A stretch of DNA of 64,000 bases from a virus. The DNA is taken from the IMG/VR virus record IMGVR_UViG_3300044644_001860, positions 1-64,000 of that record, one strand, 5' to 3'. Made by a program: the position numbers and the translations under genes. A model generated the notes under the pieces. It was not told the DNA's origin, did not search any database, and worked only from the letters and a program-made list of their open reading frames with translations. Below are positions 33,581-46,753 of the stretch, piece by piece; the first letter of the stretch is position 1, and every line of letters starts with the position of its first letter.

Positions 33581-34249
33581 GTGTTTATTTGTTTTGAGGG
33601 CATTGACGGCGCTGGTAAAACAACTCAAGCGCGCATGCTGCATCAACGTCTGTGTGCCGAAGGACTATCGCCTGAACTAGTCCACGATCCCGGCACGACA
33701 AAAATCGGTACGGCTATTCGGCAGATTCTTCTGCACAACGACGCCCCGATCTCTGCGCACGCGCAAATGCTTCTTTTCTCGGCCGCGCGGGCTGAACTAG
33801 CAGTGCACATTCGCGCGGTGCTTGATGCCGGCGGCCACGCCATTTGTGACAGATGGTTGCTTTCCACGTTGGTTTATCAGGGCGAAATAAACGGCATCAG
33901 CGAAAAACTAATTACGACAATTTTTCAGGAAACCTCGCGCGTTGAGCCTGACCTCTGCTTTCTTCTAGACCTCGACCCTGAAGATGCGGGGGCTCGGATG
34001 ACAAAAAGGTCCGGCAGCCAAAAAATGGACCGATACGAGCGGCGTTGCGTCAGTGACCGAATCCGTATGCGCGATGCTTATCTCCGCTACGCCGACGAGC
34101 CGCCCCACAACAAAAACATGTATGTTGTCTCTGCCGCTGAAAGCCCAGAGGAAACACACGAGTTGGTGTACGATGCCGTCATGACTGTCTTTTCTAGAAT
34201 GGAGTCTAAAAATGACAATGGCCGTAAGCGTTTGCTTGAAAAATCGTGA
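33581..34249 (+). CDS. tmk: Thymidylate kinase
   Basis: 222 residues from GTG 33581. P-loop FEGIDGAGKTTQA (residues ~6-17), the DRW motif ICDRWLLSTLVYQG (~89-102), LCFLLDLDPEDAGARMTKR with the lid arginines, and FSRM-type C-terminus. These are the marks of Tmk, which phosphorylates dTMP to dTDP with ATP. Length normal (about 205-215 in bacteria). With the thymidine kinase at 58560 it would complete dTTP salvage during infection. The stop overlaps the next gene by 38 bases. Confidence 0.88.
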   Translation: MFICFEGIDGAGKTTQARMLHQRLCAEGLSPELVHDPGTTKIGTAIRQILLHNDAPISAHAQMLLFSAARAELAVHIRAVLDAGGHAICDRWLLSTLVYQGEINGISEKLITTIFQETSRVEPDLCFLLDLDPEDAGARMTKRSGSQKMDRYERRCVSDRIRMRDAYLRYADEPPHNKNMYVVSAAESPEETHELVYDAVMTVFSRMESKNDNGRKRLLEKS

Positions 34250-34724
34250 ACGTTCCGCTGCCTTATTGCAAGCCCGGCAACAAGCGCAGCAGCTAGAAAA
34301 AAAGCTGTTGCTGTCGCCACAAAACAGAACAGCTGTTGTGGCTATGCGTACGGTATGTTATTTGTTGATTCAGTTAGTGCAAAAATACGTTACACGGTCC
34401 CCGAAGGCTTATCAGGACTACGAGCAGCTTATGCACTGCACTCGCATATTGCGCGAGCTTGGATTTAAACCACCAAGCGCTACAGAAACCACCGCTGACG
34501 AAACTACGTATAACGCGGACGCTGTAATTAATTCGCAGGACTACCGGTATCTGCGTAACCGCGCGATTGCGTGTTTAGCCACTATTGCTGATCTCACTGA
34601 AAAACCTACGGCTGTCGGAACACCCGAGTTTCAAAGCGGTATGCGTGAGGGTTACCGGCGCGCTAGCGATATTGCGGCGGCTTTTTTAACTGACTTTGGC
34701 GCAGGAGTTTCTGACGATGAATAG
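34212..34724 (+). CDS. Hypothetical helical protein
   Basis: 170 residues, ATG 34212 preceded by ATGGAGTC, starting inside the thymidylate kinase gene. Mainly helical: RSAALLQARQQAQQLEKKLLL then VAMRTVCYLLIQLVQKYV, and a C-terminal GYRRASDIAAAFLTDFG. The first part may form a coiled coil. No known family. Confidence 0.6.
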   Translation: MTMAVSVCLKNRERSAALLQARQQAQQLEKKLLLSPQNRTAVVAMRTVCYLLIQLVQKYVTRSPKAYQDYEQLMHCTRILRELGFKPPSATETTADETTYNADAVINSQDYRYLRNRAIACLATIADLTEKPTAVGTPEFQSGMREGYRRASDIAAAFLTDFGAGVSDDE

Positions 34725-34977
34725 CACTTTGATCGAACTACGGGATTTGAATCCCGAGGCTCTTTTGTTAGATAATATGGACGAGGCGCTTGTTGGCGTC
34801 GGTCAGGTTGGCCTTGCTGACCCGGTCGCTGTCTATAGCCAAGCTTTGATTTTTGCAAAATTGTCGCGCGATGGTTTTTCCCCAGAGGAAGCCGCCGCGT
34901 ATTTTCAAGAAAAAATGACTGAGATGGCCAACGCAACCTATGCTCCGGTAATTTTACGGGACGTCATCGAGGAATAA
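34717..34977 (+). CDS. Small helical hypothetical protein
   Basis: 86 residues from ATG 34717, AGGAG ten bases upstream and an 8-base overlap with the previous stop. LRDLNPEALLLDNMDEALVGVGQ and LIFAKLSRDGFSPEEAAAYFQEKM suggest a small all-helical protein of the type often found near neck genes. Function unknown. Confidence 0.6.
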   Translation: MNSTLIELRDLNPEALLLDNMDEALVGVGQVGLADPVAVYSQALIFAKLSRDGFSPEEAAAYFQEKMTEMANATYAPVILRDVIEE

Positions 34978-34982
34978 TTTTC

Positions 34983-35297
34983 GTGGCCACCATAGTTCTT
35001 AATTCTGCAGACACGATTCAATTTGTTAACATTAGTGTCCGTGATAAACAGTCTGCCCCAACAATGCTCATGCAGGCCGGTGATTGGCAAAACGAGTCTG
35101 GCGTAGAAACCGGTATAACGGTTGACGTCACCGGCGCCGAAGTGCCAATCTTAACTGCCGACAATGCCCGAAAGCTGGCCAAATGGTTACAACGCGCCGC
35201 CGACAGCTTAGACGGCGTAAAATCGCCCGCTAAAAAACGCCACAAATTTACGTACGAAGAAGACGACGATAACGACGATTTTTCGCGGCGGTATTGA
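34983..35297 (+). CDS. Small hypothetical protein with acidic/basic tail
   Basis: 104 residues from GTG 34983. Strand-rich first half (TIVLNSADTIQFVNISVRDKQ, GITVDVTGAEVPILTADNARKLAKWLQRAADSL), then a lysine stretch and an acidic end (EEDDDNDDFSRRY). No recognised motif. Last gene before the fibre block. Confidence 0.6.
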   Translation: MATIVLNSADTIQFVNISVRDKQSAPTMLMQAGDWQNESGVETGITVDVTGAEVPILTADNARKLAKWLQRAADSLDGVKSPAKKRHKFTYEEDDDNDDFSRRY

Positions 35298-35309
35298 CGT
35301 GTGCGTGTG

Positions 35310-37019
<1,710 letters not shown>

Positions 37020-37036
37020 TGGGGTGTTGTTGAGCC

Positions 37037-40000
37037 ATGACTCTCGCACCTCCAAAAATTCTTCAGATACGTATATTAAGCGTAACCGAGTTGCCGGATC
37101 GGCTATCCGGAAACTATTGGTCTAGCAGCGCTTATCGGTGGACAGCCACGTTAGCGGTTAATCCGCAAACTCACGGCGACCCGGCGTCTTCAACAGGCTT
37201 TTACTACACAGCCCGCGACATCAAAATCGGCGACTATGTCGTAACCAGCGGCCGTGGTTTAATTCTTAAAGTAATTGCTGTAAATGCCGGTTCGGTTACA
37301 GACACGTCTATCCAGTGCACGCTTGAAGACGAAAATCAATACAACGCGTTTCTAAGCGAAAACTCAGACGGTGACGGTTTAATTCCGTCAAACAATACAG
37401 AAGGCGTACTGTTTGAAACAAAAAACGGCTGGCCTATTTTGCATCCTTTACCGGACGCGTTGGCTGGTACGTTGCCGCCCTATTTTTCAGCTGACATTAT
37501 TTCTCGGTTTATGTACACCCGGCCCGCCGACTCTGGCGGCAGTGGGTCTGCAGGCCCTACAGGTGCTGCTGGTCCTACTGGTGTTGCAGGCCCAACCGGC
37601 GTTGCTGGAGCTACTGGTCCAACTGGCGCTGCTGGGCTAAACGGAGCTACTGGTCCAACCGGTGTTGCTGGAGCTACTGGTGTTGCTGGTCCAACTGGCG
37701 TTGCTGGGTTAGATGGCGCTACTGGTCCAACTGGGGCTGCGGGCGCTACTGGCGTCGCAGGCCCGACTGGCGTTGCTGGAGCTACCGGTGTTGCTGGGTT
37801 AGATGGCGCTACTGGTCCAACTGGGGCTGCTGGCCCAACTGGCGCTGCGGGCGCTACTGGCGCCGCAGGCCCGACTGGCGTTGCTGGAGCTACCGGTGTT
37901 GCTGGGTTAGACGGAGCGACGGGCCCAACCGGCGCTGCTGGGCTAAACGGAGCTACTGGTCCAACCGGTGTTGCTGGGCTAGATGGCGCTACTGGTCCAA
38001 CTGGGGCTGCTGGTCCAACTGGCGTCGCGGGTGTTGTTGGGGCTACGGGCGTTATTGGCCCAATTGGCCCCGCTGGCGTCACCGGTCCAACTGGTCCTGT
38101 TGGAGCTACTGGTCCAACTGGGGCTGCTGGGTCGCAAGGTATAGACGGAGCGACGGGCCCAACCGGCGCTGCTGGGCTAAACGGAGCTACTGGTCCAACC
38201 GGTGTTGCTGGAGCTACTGGTGTTGCTGGTGTTGCTGGATTAGACGGAGCTACTGGTCCAACCGGTGTTGCTGGTCCAACTGGTGTTACAGGCCCTACAG
38301 GTCCTGCTGGTCAGCAAGGTGTTGCTGGTCCTACTGGTGTTACAGGTCCTACAGGTCCTGCTGGTGTTGCTGGGCCGCAAGGTATAGACGGAGCTACTGG
38401 ACCTACAGGCCCCGCCGGGGTTGCTGGTCAGCAAGGTGTTGCTGGTCCAACTGGTGTCGCCGGGCCGCAAGGTATAGACGGAGCTACTGGACCTACAGGT
38501 CCTGCTGGTCAGCAAGGTGTTGCTGGTCCAACTGGTGTCGCCGGGCCACAAGGTATAGACGGAGCTACTGGACCTACAGGTCCTGCTGGTCAGCAAGGTG
38601 TTGCTGGTCCAACCGGTGTTGCTGGCGCTACAGGTGTTACAGGTCCTACAGGGCCTGCTGGTGTTGCCGGTGTTGCTGGTCCAACCGGTGTTGCTGGCGC
38701 TACGGGTGTTACAGGTCCTACAGGGCCTGCTGGTCAGCAAGGTGTTGCTGGTCCAACTGGTGTTGCTGGGCCGCAAGGTATAAATGGCGCTACCGGGCCT
38801 ACAGGGCCTGCTGGTCAGCAAGGTGTTGCTGGACCAACTGGTGTTGCTGGCGCTACAGGTGTTACAGGTCCGCAAGGCTCGTCTTTAAATATTCGCGGGC
38901 AGCTTGTAGAGTGGCCGCCGTCGTGGCTGCCCGAGTTTGGCGATATGTGGGTGGCCGTCGATCCCGTGCCGCTTGACACGCCAGTTTATTTGAGCGTGCA
39001 ACCCGGCGACGGCATCGCGTGGGTCGAGTCGGGCGATGGCGGAGATTGGTTAAATGTCGGGCCTTTCAGAGGACCTATTGGTCCGCAAGGTTTATTGGGC
39101 CCTAGCGGCCCAACGGGCGCACAGGGTATTCAAGGCATTCGCGGCGCGACCGGCGTACAGGGTCCGTCTGGCCTCGTCGGCGCAACAGGCCCGCAAGGAC
39201 CGGCGGCAAGCAATATTGTGCTCAGCGTTAACTCTCAGACAGGGGTGGTTGTGTTGCAGTCTGACGACATCACGCTCGACACAGAATTTACGGTTTTAGC
39301 AGTCGACCAAGGCGACCTTGCAAATAATACAGTCATAGCAGCCGGTACGTCGTTGACGACGATTATCCGGCGCATGCTTCAAAAGCGCGTTCCGGCGACG
39401 TACTTAACGCCGACGCTCGTTATTGGTAGTACGACCGCCACGGCCACAATTGAATACGGCTCTACTATAAATACGACGTTGTCATTGACGTGGACAAAAA
39501 GGGACGGCGGCGACCCAACACAGTTTAGATACCGGCAAAACAATCAAACTATAAACACAATTTCAGGGGCCACGGCCGCCGATTTTACGGTCCCGACATT
39601 TAATTTAACCAGCACAGCGACATTCAACGCTGTTGCGGACTACGCCGCGGGACCAGCAAAACCAGACAACTTTGGCGACGCTACGTTGCCGTCTTTGCCG
39701 GCAAGTACTGCTTCGTCTGGCAACGTGGTCCTAACGCCGGCGCATAAACGGTATTATGGTTGCACAGGCGCAGACACGCTAGACAACGATCTTGTGCTAG
39801 GGCTGCCGAATAGCGACTTACCAGCAAACAACGCCGTTTCGCCGCCGATCGGTTCCGGATCGGACTTTACAAATTCGCGTAGCATTGCTAGAAAATTTAA
39901 TCCAGATGGGCAGTACATTTACTTTGCGTGGCCTAACTCGTTAGAGGGCAGCACCGCCCCGGTCTTCACCGTAGGCGGATTATCGACTAGCGGGGGGGTA

Positions 40001-40126
40001 AAAACGACGGTACAGTTACGAAACGAACAAATAACAGCGAAATTATCAATTGCTGCGACTACCTACGCCGTGTACCGTAGTCCAAACAAAATTAACGGCA
40101 CCGATGTTAATGTTCAGGTGACGTGA
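37037..40126 (+). CDS. Collagen-like tail-fibre protein 2 (large)
   Basis: 1029 residues, ATG 37037. N-terminal ~165 residues form a globular domain ([41 protein letters not shown]) different from the KISEL anchor of the other two. From ~170 to ~615 an unbroken Gly-X-Y region, again Thr-rich. Then the [18 protein letters not shown] ... GDGIAW ... GPFRGP module seen in collagen-like protein 1, more triplets, and a C-terminal ~310-residue beta-rich region ([49 protein letters not shown]). A trimeric fibre with adhesive tip is likely. Overlaps the next gene's start by one base. Confidence 0.83.
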   Translation: MTLAPPKILQIRILSVTELPDRLSGNYWSSSAYRWTATLAVNPQTHGDPASSTGFYYTARDIKIGDYVVTSGRGLILKVIAVNAGSVTDTSIQCTLEDENQYNAFLSENSDGDGLIPSNNTEGVLFETKNGWPILHPLPDALAGTLPPYFSADIISRFMYTRPADSGGSGSAGPTGAAGPTGVAGPTGVAGATGPTGAAGLNGATGPTGVAGATGVAGPTGVAGLDGATGPTGAAGATGVAGPTGVAGATGVAGLDGATGPTGAAGPTGAAGATGAAGPTGVAGATGVAGLDGATGPTGAAGLNGATGPTGVAGLDGATGPTGAAGPTGVAGVVGATGVIGPIGPAGVTGPTGPVGATGPTGAAGSQGIDGATGPTGAAGLNGATGPTGVAGATGVAGVAGLDGATGPTGVAGPTGVTGPTGPAGQQGVAGPTGVTGPTGPAGVAGPQGIDGATGPTGPAGVAGQQGVAGPTGVAGPQGIDGATGPTGPAGQQGVAGPTGVAGPQGIDGATGPTGPAGQQGVAGPTGVAGATGVTGPTGPAGVAGVAGPTGVAGATGVTGPTGPAGQQGVAGPTGVAGPQGINGATGPTGPAGQQGVAGPTGVAGATGVTGPQGSSLNIRGQLVEWPPSWLPEFGDMWVAVDPVPLDTPVYLSVQPGDGIAWVESGDGGDWLNVGPFRGPIGPQGLLGPSGPTGAQGIQGIRGATGVQGPSGLVGATGPQGPAASNIVLSVNSQTGVVVLQSDDITLDTEFTVLAVDQGDLANNTVIAAGTSLTTIIRRMLQKRVPATYLTPTLVIGSTTATATIEYGSTINTTLSLTWTKRDGGDPTQFRYRQNNQTINTISGATAADFTVPTFNLTSTATFNAVADYAAGPAKPDNFGDATLPSLPASTASSGNVVLTPAHKRYYGCTGADTLDNDLVLGLPNSDLPANNAVSPPIGSGSDFTNSRSIARKFNPDGQYIYFAWPNSLEGSTAPVFTVGGLSTSGGVKTTVQLRNEQITAKLSIAATTYAVYRSPNKINGTDVNVQVT
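37545..38880 (+). repeat. Gly-X-Y tandem repeats of collagen-like gene 2
   Basis: Nine-base triplet repeats with nested longer units. Between about 38370 and 38590 an 81-base unit (27 residues, beginning [16 protein letters not shown]) recurs nearly unchanged at nucleotide level, and GTTGCTGGTCCAACTGG appears many times. Recent tandem expansion is the simplest explanation. Confidence 0.85.
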
Positions 40127-40416
40127 TGAGTAATCTACCCGGAACAAACATAATCGCGGCTATTGTTCCGTTTACAGAGCTCGACCAGTACGCTACCCAT
40201 GACGCCAAATACGGTAAAGGCGGGTATCGGTCTGTAACGAATGTTACCGCCCGCAACAATATTCCGCCTGACAGGCGCAGTATCGGCATGACAGTTCGGA
40301 CAACTGATGATAATATAGTGTGGATTTTAACGTCAGATGACGGCACTTTGAATTGTGTAAACTGCGTGTGGGTTAAAGAAGTCGATACGCTATCCATGGA
40401 TGGCGGTGAGTTTTAA
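40126..40416 (+). CDS. Small tail-fibre-associated protein (YATHDAKYGKGGYRSV family)
   Basis: 96 residues from ATG 40126, overlapping the collagen-gene stop in the ATGA form. Contains PFTELDQYATHDAKYGKGGYRSV and IPPDRRSIGMTVRTTDDN, a recurring motif in phage tail/baseplate proteins where 'ThdakygkGGyrsv...iP..RR..GM.V' forms a small beta domain repeated along adhesins. Likely a fibre accessory or tip domain carried as its own gene. Confidence 0.7.
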   Translation: MSNLPGTNIIAAIVPFTELDQYATHDAKYGKGGYRSVTNVTARNNIPPDRRSIGMTVRTTDDNIVWILTSDDGTLNCVNCVWVKEVDTLSMDGGEF

Positions 40417-40424
40417 TCGTTTTT

Positions 40425-40470
40425 TTCGGTCGCTAGTTTTTTCTGGGTATACTGTACTCGGCGGTATCCC
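40425..40470 (+). promoter_or_regulatory. Putative promoter with inverted repeat before giant fibre gene
   Basis: A weak -35 TTCGGT (40425-40430), 17 bases and TATACT (40448-40453). GGGTATAC around the -10 can pair with GTATCCC (40464-40470) with one bulged base. Lies in the 71-base gap before the 5.5 kb fibre gene. Confidence 0.5.
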
Positions 40471-40487
40471 TTACTTGGAGTAGTCTC

Positions 40488-43400
40488 ATGCCTAATGTTA
40501 TTCGGATTAAGCGTCGTCTTGTTGGTGCTGCGCTCGGCACAGCGGTTCCCACGCAGTTACGCAATGCCGAACTAGCGTTCAACGAGATCAACAATACGCT
40601 GTACATCGGGCGCCAAGGCGACACGACCGGAGCGACGGAAAACGCCGCCGCCGTGGCGCTTGCCGGCGATGGCGTGGTGTGGACTGGTACCGCAACGTTT
40701 GGCAACGTTAAGACTACTGGATATTTCGCGGCCGGTGACGAAGCCTACGCATACACAAATACTTTTCCGCCGTCGGTTGATAGCGCGCAAGGCGGCAAGT
40801 TGCTGGCTAGCACTGAATATGTCGACAGCGCGCTGGCGCGGGGCACTGGAAGCGGTATGTCGCTTTTCCCTGTTGCCGCTGACGTCGCAACAACTGTGCC
40901 GATTGTTGCCGGCAGTTACTACGACAATCTTCAAGGGCTGGGCAGTGTAAGAGTCGCTATCCCGCAACCGTCGTCGGCTTCAGCGGGTCTGGCGCTATAC
41001 GAGTTGAAGGGTACGCCGACAGTGCAAGGCGTTAACCTTGTCGCCAACGACCGCGTTTTAATCATGGGTCACTTGGACCCGACGAACATCGGCATTTGGA
41101 CGATTCCGGCTGGCGCCGGTTCTTCCACGCCGTGGGTCCGCGAAACTGCTTTGAACGTCGCGCAGTCGTACACGTACGGCGCGCGTGTTTTTGTAACCGC
41201 TGGCGACTATGCAAATAAAACGTTTGCCGTAGCGAGTGACCCGCTAAATCCGACAAAGGATGTCGGCGGACCTAACTTCAATACGCTTAGTTTTATTCAG
41301 CATAGTTCTGGTGCGACAACAGTACCGGCTGGTGCCAGCATAAAGTTCAAGCGCGTTGTCCGCGCCAAGAGCGACTATTACCAGATCATCAACGGTAAAG
41401 TCGTTGTTGACGGTTTTGTGCTGAATCAAAACGACCGATTTATTTGGACGCCTAAAAACGAGAATCCCGGCGGGCATAACATAATCGGCAGCACCTACAC
41501 CCCCGGCTCGGTGCCCGGCGACGGCACCGGCGACGAATCCGGCGGTTACGACAGTTCGCGCGCTGGTATCTATCGCGTCAATTACGACAAAACACTGACT
41601 ACGAACATTACGACGGGGTTACCGGATTTTTACAGCGTTGTATCGCGCGCTGGTGATTTCAATGAAGACGCAGAAGCCGTCGCCGCGCACAACACTAAAG
41701 TGCTCGTTCGCGAAGGGCAGAACAACGCAAACAAAATATTCACTATTACCACGAACGCGTCGAGTTTTATTCTTGCCGACGAGTTTCCCGGTGAAGTTGC
41801 GCTGTTTACATACGACTCAAATTGGAGCGGCGCGGGCGGGGCATTGTCTGGCACACCGATGATCGACGGCGTGCAAACTGTTTTCGAAGACCTTACCGCC
41901 AATCCGCCGCGTCTTGGCAGCGTTGTGCTGGTTAAAAACGAAGTCGATAAAACAACAAACGGCCTGTACTACATCAAAACAAATAGCACGTGGATTCGTC
42001 ACCCGGCCGCTAACGAAACAGGTGAACTAACTTACGGAAGTTATATCCGCGTGAAATACGGCGCGATTAACAAGAACAGCGGCTTTGTGCAGGTTTCGAA
42101 TTTTGATCCGCTTATTATCGGCACGAACCCCATTGTTTTTGAGTCGCCGCAGGCATTGCTGGACTTCCGCGCTGGTGTTGGCTTAGGGCGCGACGGGCGA
42201 TCTTTTTACGTCAAAACAGCAGACGCTTCACGCATCAACGTCACAGAAGTCGGCGTCGACCTCGGGCTTGTTCCCAATGTCGAAACGACTCCCGCGACGC
42301 TTACTACGGCGTACATCAAAGTCCACGCTGACAAATATGGCCGCGTCACTGCAGATAGCCGCGAAACTATCACGGCCAGCGAATTGCGTGACTCCATTTA
42401 TTCGGGAGTTACGCCAGACACTACTGGTACGAGTTATCTCGTGTTCTCCGAGAGCCCTGCCCTCACCGGCGTGCCGACAGCGCCAACTGCTACTGCTGGT
42501 GACAATTCAACGCAGATTGCCACTACAGCATATGTGCTGGCTAACGGTGGCAGCAGTATTTTAGGGACTAACAACGCGTTTACCGGCGCAAACACGTTTA
42601 CCAACGCTACTGGGCAGACGTTCCGTACAGCCGAAACCGCTGACGCCATTATTGTTAAAGGTGGTGGCAATACAAACAGCCGGTCTATCACGCTGATTAC
42701 AGATACGCTGAGCGCGAGCAGGACTGTCACGTTCCCCGACCATACGGGTGACTACACGTTAGTCGGCGCTGGGACTACGCAAACGCTGACGAACAAGACG
42801 CTCACAGCGCCGAAGATGACCGGCACCTACATTGCTGACACAAATAACAATGAGTTGATCAAGTTTCCAGCGGTCGTGGCCGGCGCTACGAACGAGATTA
42901 CTGTAACCAATGCGAGTAACGGTTTGGCCCCTGAAATCTCGGCTACTGGCTCGGCCGACGCTAACATCGACCTCAAGTTAACTGCAAAGGGCACTGGCGC
43001 CGTTAATTCGACGAGCAACTTTACGGTGTCATCCGGTAAATCGCTTAATCTATCCAACACTATTGTAACCGCAGGCACGAATGCGCAGGGGCAAGGAGCA
43101 CTCACTAACGATATTAACATTGTTACGTCCGCGGCCACTGCACCGTCCGGCGTAACGCTCCCAACAGGTACGGCTGGTCGTGTTGTGGTTATTGTTAATC
43201 GCAGCAGTCAAGCAAATACGGTAAACGTATACCCGGCTTCTGGCGGTACAATTAACGCCCTCTCCGCAAATGCTTTTTTTGCTGTTGCGGCAAATTCTAC
43301 TGCTATTTTTCGCGCCTCCAGCGCCACCCAGTGGTATTCCGAAATAGTCGATCTTGTTAACGGCACGACCGGCACATTGGCTGTCGGCAGCGGCGGTACT

Positions 43401-46007
43401 GGCGCGACAACGTTTACTAACGGTGCAATTTTAAAGGGAGCCGGTACGAACGCGATAACGACGGCTACTTCCGGAACTGATTACGCGCCTGCAACACCGA
43501 ACGGTACGGCTATTCTCAAGGCTAACAACTCTGGCGGATTTTCCAGCGCCGCCGCCGGAACTGATTACGCTCCCGCAACACCGTCCGGTACGGCTATTCT
43601 CAAGGCTAACAACTCTGGCGGATTTTCCAACGCCACCGCCGGAACTGACTACGTTGTTGGCGGCACGGCCACTTCCGGCAAGATTGTCACCCAAGCGGCG
43701 ACGGCTACTAGCGGCACCTCGTCATTGTTAATTACCGCGTCTACGGGCACGCCTACGGCCGGACTTGTCTCCGGCGACCTCTGGAACACCTCTGGCGTTC
43801 TTAAGTTCTACAACGGCAGTGCCACTAAGGACATTGCGTTTACTGATAGCGCGATGTCGGGTAACACAAGCGGCACGGCTGCTGGTTTGTCGGCCACGCT
43901 TGTTGCCACGTCTGGTGGCACGGGGCAGTCAGCGTACAGCACGGGTGACTTTCTTTACGCTGGCAGCACGAACCCATCGTCTCTAACCAAACTCGCGAAA
44001 GCAAGTAGCGGCACAGTCGGCGCGTTAATTCAAGACGGCACCACTGGCGTGCCATCGTGGCAGACTGTTACAGGCACCGGTAACGTCGTCCGCGCCACGT
44101 CGCCGCAACTCACGACAAGTCTTACGACTGATTCAGGCACGTTTGCGCTGCTCGACACAACGGCGACAACTATTAATGCGTTCCGCGCCGCAACTGCCAT
44201 CACAATCGGCTCGGCGACGTCGGCTACAACTACTATTCAAAGCACACAGGCGTCGTCAAATTCGACTACTGGGGCGCTGGTCGTATCCGGTGGTCTTGGT
44301 GTGGCTAGCGCCTCTTTCTTTGGCGGCAATCTCACGGTCGCGAGCAACGGATCAATTGGCGGAGATTTAACCGTCACGGGCAACCTGACGATCAACGGTA
44401 CAACGACTACTGTTAATACTAACACGTTAAGCGTTGAAGATAAAAATATTGAAATCGGCAACGCTGCTGTGCTTTCAAACGTCAGCGGCACGTGCGGTTC
44501 CGGCGTGCCTCAGATATCGGTCTCAAGCACAAACGGCATGATGGCCGGACAGGCTTTAACATATGTGTCCGGTTCAGGGAATTTTGCTGCAGGCACGCGC
44601 ATCGCGTCTGTAGACAACGCGACCCAAATTACTTTAAACACTAATCCAACGGCCGCCGGGCCGATTGTGTTTAACGTAGGCGGGGCTACCAATTTTACGG
44701 CTATCGGTGGCGGCGTTACGATTAAGGGTACTGTAGATAAAACGTTTCAAATCACAACCAGCAACGTACTCGACTCTAGTTTATTCAACTTTACCAGTAG
44801 CGAACATATTAATGTTGTGACTGGTAAAACGTACAAAATCAACGACACATTAGTTCTTTCGGCCACAACGCTTGGTAGCGGCGTTACAGCCTCTAGTCTT
44901 ACAAGCGTCGGCACGATTGGAACTGGCACGTGGCAGGGCACGGCTGTTGCGGTGGCCTATGGCGGCACCGGCGCCGCGAACGCTGCTGATGCCCGTACAA
45001 ATCTTGGCCTCGTTATCGGAACGAACGTGCAGGCCTACGATGCTGAACTTGCGGCTATTGCCGGATTAACAAGTGCGGCTGACCGTCTGCCGTACTTCAC
45101 GGGTTCAGGTACAGCGTCGCTTGCGACGTTCACGACGTTTGGGCGTAGCCTCGTCGACGACGCCGACGCGTCTGCTGCGCGGACAACCCTCGGACTCGTT
45201 ATCGGAACGAACGTGCAGGCCTACGACGCTGAACTTGCGGCTATTGCCGGTTTAACAAGTGCGTCTGATAAACTGCCGTACTTTACCGGTGCTGGCACCG
45301 CTTCAGTGGCTGACTTCACAACGTTTGGTCGTAGTCTCGTTGACGATGCCGACGCGGCTGCTGCGCGGACAACCCTCGGACTCGTTATCGGAACGAACGT
45401 TCAGGCGTACAACGCCACCCTCGGGCACGTCGCGGCCGGCACGTACTCAGGCGATGATAGCATCACGACGGTTGGTACTCTTGCAAGCGGCGCGCTCGGC
45501 ACGGGTTTTACGGCAGTCAACGTGGCGCAAGGCGGCACAGGTGCAACAACTCTTACCGGGCTTGTAAAAGGAAACGGCGCTTCTGCCTTCACAGCCGCCA
45601 CTGCGGGTTCAGACTATGTTGTCGCCGGAACAGCAACTGTTGGCGGTTTGCTTCTTTCTACGACAACCGGGATATCGGCCGCCGGTACGGTTCAAGCAGA
45701 CGCGACTGCTCTTACAAACGATATTAACGTAGTAACTACGACGGCAAGTAATACGGGTGTTCGCCTGCCCGTGCCCGCTGCTGGTCGCGTTATCGCTGTA
45801 GTTAATCGCGGTGCAAACGCGCTCAAAGTTTATCCGGCCACTTCGACCGCTATTAATGCGCTCGCTAACAATGCGGCGTTTTCGGTGGCCGCTAACGCTA
45901 CGTTAACGTTGCGCGGAAGCAGTGCAACTCAGTGGTATGCAGAACTAACCGCGGAAAGCCCGTGCGCCCTTGTCGCGGACTGCACCCTCGACGGCGGCAC
46001 GTTCTAA
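40488..46007 (+). CDS. Giant tail-fibre protein
   Basis: 1839 residues, ATG 40488 with TTGGAG upstream. N-terminal [20 protein letters not shown] and [21 protein letters not shown] are the fibre-attachment signature common to phage fibres. The body is a Thr/Ser/Ala/Gly-rich chain of beta-helical repeats: TYSGV-type and [16 protein letters not shown] (as in phage side-tail fibres), and two near-identical ~62-residue repeats ([22 protein letters not shown]...LPYFTG..TAS). Other duplicates include [19 protein letters not shown] and GxRLPxPAAGRVI/[10 protein letters not shown] segments. Expected to form a long trimeric host-binding fibre. Confidence 0.83.
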   Translation: MPNVIRIKRRLVGAALGTAVPTQLRNAELAFNEINNTLYIGRQGDTTGATENAAAVALAGDGVVWTGTATFGNVKTTGYFAAGDEAYAYTNTFPPSVDSAQGGKLLASTEYVDSALARGTGSGMSLFPVAADVATTVPIVAGSYYDNLQGLGSVRVAIPQPSSASAGLALYELKGTPTVQGVNLVANDRVLIMGHLDPTNIGIWTIPAGAGSSTPWVRETALNVAQSYTYGARVFVTAGDYANKTFAVASDPLNPTKDVGGPNFNTLSFIQHSSGATTVPAGASIKFKRVVRAKSDYYQIINGKVVVDGFVLNQNDRFIWTPKNENPGGHNIIGSTYTPGSVPGDGTGDESGGYDSSRAGIYRVNYDKTLTTNITTGLPDFYSVVSRAGDFNEDAEAVAAHNTKVLVREGQNNANKIFTITTNASSFILADEFPGEVALFTYDSNWSGAGGALSGTPMIDGVQTVFEDLTANPPRLGSVVLVKNEVDKTTNGLYYIKTNSTWIRHPAANETGELTYGSYIRVKYGAINKNSGFVQVSNFDPLIIGTNPIVFESPQALLDFRAGVGLGRDGRSFYVKTADASRINVTEVGVDLGLVPNVETTPATLTTAYIKVHADKYGRVTADSRETITASELRDSIYSGVTPDTTGTSYLVFSESPALTGVPTAPTATAGDNSTQIATTAYVLANGGSSILGTNNAFTGANTFTNATGQTFRTAETADAIIVKGGGNTNSRSITLITDTLSASRTVTFPDHTGDYTLVGAGTTQTLTNKTLTAPKMTGTYIADTNNNELIKFPAVVAGATNEITVTNASNGLAPEISATGSADANIDLKLTAKGTGAVNSTSNFTVSSGKSLNLSNTIVTAGTNAQGQGALTNDINIVTSAATAPSGVTLPTGTAGRVVVIVNRSSQANTVNVYPASGGTINALSANAFFAVAANSTAIFRASSATQWYSEIVDLVNGTTGTLAVGSGGTGATTFTNGAILKGAGTNAITTATSGTDYAPATPNGTAILKANNSGGFSSAAAGTDYAPATPSGTAILKANNSGGFSNATAGTDYVVGGTATSGKIVTQAATATSGTSSLLITASTGTPTAGLVSGDLWNTSGVLKFYNGSATKDIAFTDSAMSGNTSGTAAGLSATLVATSGGTGQSAYSTGDFLYAGSTNPSSLTKLAKASSGTVGALIQDGTTGVPSWQTVTGTGNVVRATSPQLTTSLTTDSGTFALLDTTATTINAFRAATAITIGSATSATTTIQSTQASSNSTTGALVVSGGLGVASASFFGGNLTVASNGSIGGDLTVTGNLTINGTTTTVNTNTLSVEDKNIEIGNAAVLSNVSGTCGSGVPQISVSSTNGMMAGQALTYVSGSGNFAAGTRIASVDNATQITLNTNPTAAGPIVFNVGGATNFTAIGGGVTIKGTVDKTFQITTSNVLDSSLFNFTSSEHINVVTGKTYKINDTLVLSATTLGSGVTASSLTSVGTIGTGTWQGTAVAVAYGGTGAANAADARTNLGLVIGTNVQAYDAELAAIAGLTSAADRLPYFTGSGTASLATFTTFGRSLVDDADASAARTTLGLVIGTNVQAYDAELAAIAGLTSASDKLPYFTGAGTASVADFTTFGRSLVDDADAAAARTTLGLVIGTNVQAYNATLGHVAAGTYSGDDSITTVGTLASGALGTGFTAVNVAQGGTGATTLTGLVKGNGASAFTAATAGSDYVVAGTATVGGLLLSTTTGISAAGTVQADATALTNDINVVTTTASNTGVRLPVPAAGRVIAVVNRGANALKVYPATSTAINALANNAAFSVAANATLTLRGSSATQWYAELTAESPCALVADCTLDGGTF
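44990..45420 (+). repeat. Tandem ~186-base repeats in giant fibre gene
   Basis: Two adjacent units of about 62 codons, starting at the [16 protein letters not shown] segments near 45003 and 45189, are almost identical at DNA level, and a third start ([16 protein letters not shown], ~45375) begins but diverges. This indicates recent duplication. Confidence 0.75.
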
Positions 46008-46017
46008 GGAATTAACA

Positions 46018-46176
46018 ATGCAATTTAACGTGTCCGTACAGGGCAGGCCGTATAAGACCATTGAAGCTCCCAATACCGGGGTTGCTTTATCTATGGTGGC
46101 GGAAGACATCGCGGCCGGGTTAGTCCCCGACCTCGACCCTGACGCCGATCAGAATATTGCCATTGTTCCGGCCTAA
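46018..46176 (+). CDS. Small protein after giant fibre gene
   Basis: 52 residues from ATG 46018, TAAGGA ribosome site eight bases upstream. MQFNVSVQGRPYKTIEAPNTGVALSMVAEDIAAG: strand-helix start, short acidic middle (DLDPDADQN). Small proteins of this type commonly follow phage fibre genes. Function unknown, possibly a fibre-assembly chaperone, but unsupported. Confidence 0.55.
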   Translation: MQFNVSVQGRPYKTIEAPNTGVALSMVAEDIAAGLVPDLDPDADQNIAIVPA

Positions 46177-46182
46177 TCTGAC

Positions 46183-46238
46183 TTGTCAGGTTTTTAGCCC
46201 GGGTGTAGTATAGCGGCGTCTATTCCGCTATACGGGCT
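46183..46238 (+). promoter_or_regulatory. Sigma-70-like promoter TTGTCA-N17-TAGTAT with palindrome
   Basis: TTGTCA (46183-46188), exactly 17 bases, TAGTAT (46206-46211). A perfect 9-base palindrome GTATAGCGG (46208-46216) / CCGCTATAC (46225-46233) covers the -10 and the expected start; AGCCC/GGGCT (46196-46200/46234-46238) extends it. This looks like an operator over a promoter, or a leader hairpin if read through. It precedes the gene at 46244. Confidence 0.65.
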
Positions 46239-46243
46239 TTATC

Positions 46244-46750
46244 ATGCCTAACACGATTCTTCTCAAAAAAAGCAGCACCGCAGCTGCCACGCCTACTGCC
46301 GGGCAACTTTCACCGGGCGAACTGGCTATCAATACAGCCGACGGCCGGTTGTTCGCCAAGAACTCTGCCAACGCTGTGGTGAATCTCCCGGTGTCGAGCA
46401 TTAGCGGGCAGGCTATTACGCCGTCTTCTGTCGGGGCTACCGGTAATGTTTCAGGCAGCACTTTAACTTCCACCGTGGCAACAGGCACTGCGCCGCTCAG
46501 TGTGACATCGACGACTGCCGTTACGAACTTAAATGCTGATACCGTAGACGGCCAGCACGCGAGTGCATTTGCCACATCGGCCCATACGCACGGCAGCGTT
46601 ACCAGCGACGGTAAAATCGGTTCGACCACCGGGCAGGTAATTACAACGGGCGCGGCCGGTGTGCTGCAAGCCTCTGCGACCATACCAGCCGCAAACCTGC
46701 CCGCTCCGCAGCGGCTCTCTTCTTATTGCTCTGGCCTTTTCTTTGGGTAA
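46244..46750 (+). CDS. Short tail-fibre protein with N-terminal attachment motif
   Basis: 168 residues, ATG 46244. N-terminus NTILLKKSSTAAATPTAGQLSPGELAINTADGRLFAKN matches the widespread phage-fibre start (MxNTIxLKRSS...GELAxNTxDGxLF). The rest contains DTVDGQHASAFATSAHTHG, a known fibre repeat (the VDGxHA...HxH element), and ends IPAANLPAPQRLSSYCSG. Being short, it is likely a fibre base segment followed by separately encoded tip proteins (next two genes). Confidence 0.75.
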   Translation: MPNTILLKKSSTAAATPTAGQLSPGELAINTADGRLFAKNSANAVVNLPVSSISGQAITPSSVGATGNVSGSTLTSTVATGTAPLSVTSTTAVTNLNADTVDGQHASAFATSAHTHGSVTSDGKIGSTTGQVITTGAAGVLQASATIPAANLPAPQRLSSYCSGLFFG

Positions 46751-46753
46751 ACA

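Noticed and set aside
37545-38880. Regular repeats considered as a CRISPR array.
   Set aside because: There are no unique spacers of constant length; the repeats are in frame and encode Gly-X-Y triplets.
46178-46195. CTGACTTGTCAG plus T-run as a terminator.
   Set aside because: The stem can have only four pairs once a four-base loop is allowed, and the same bases form a good -35 hexamer.
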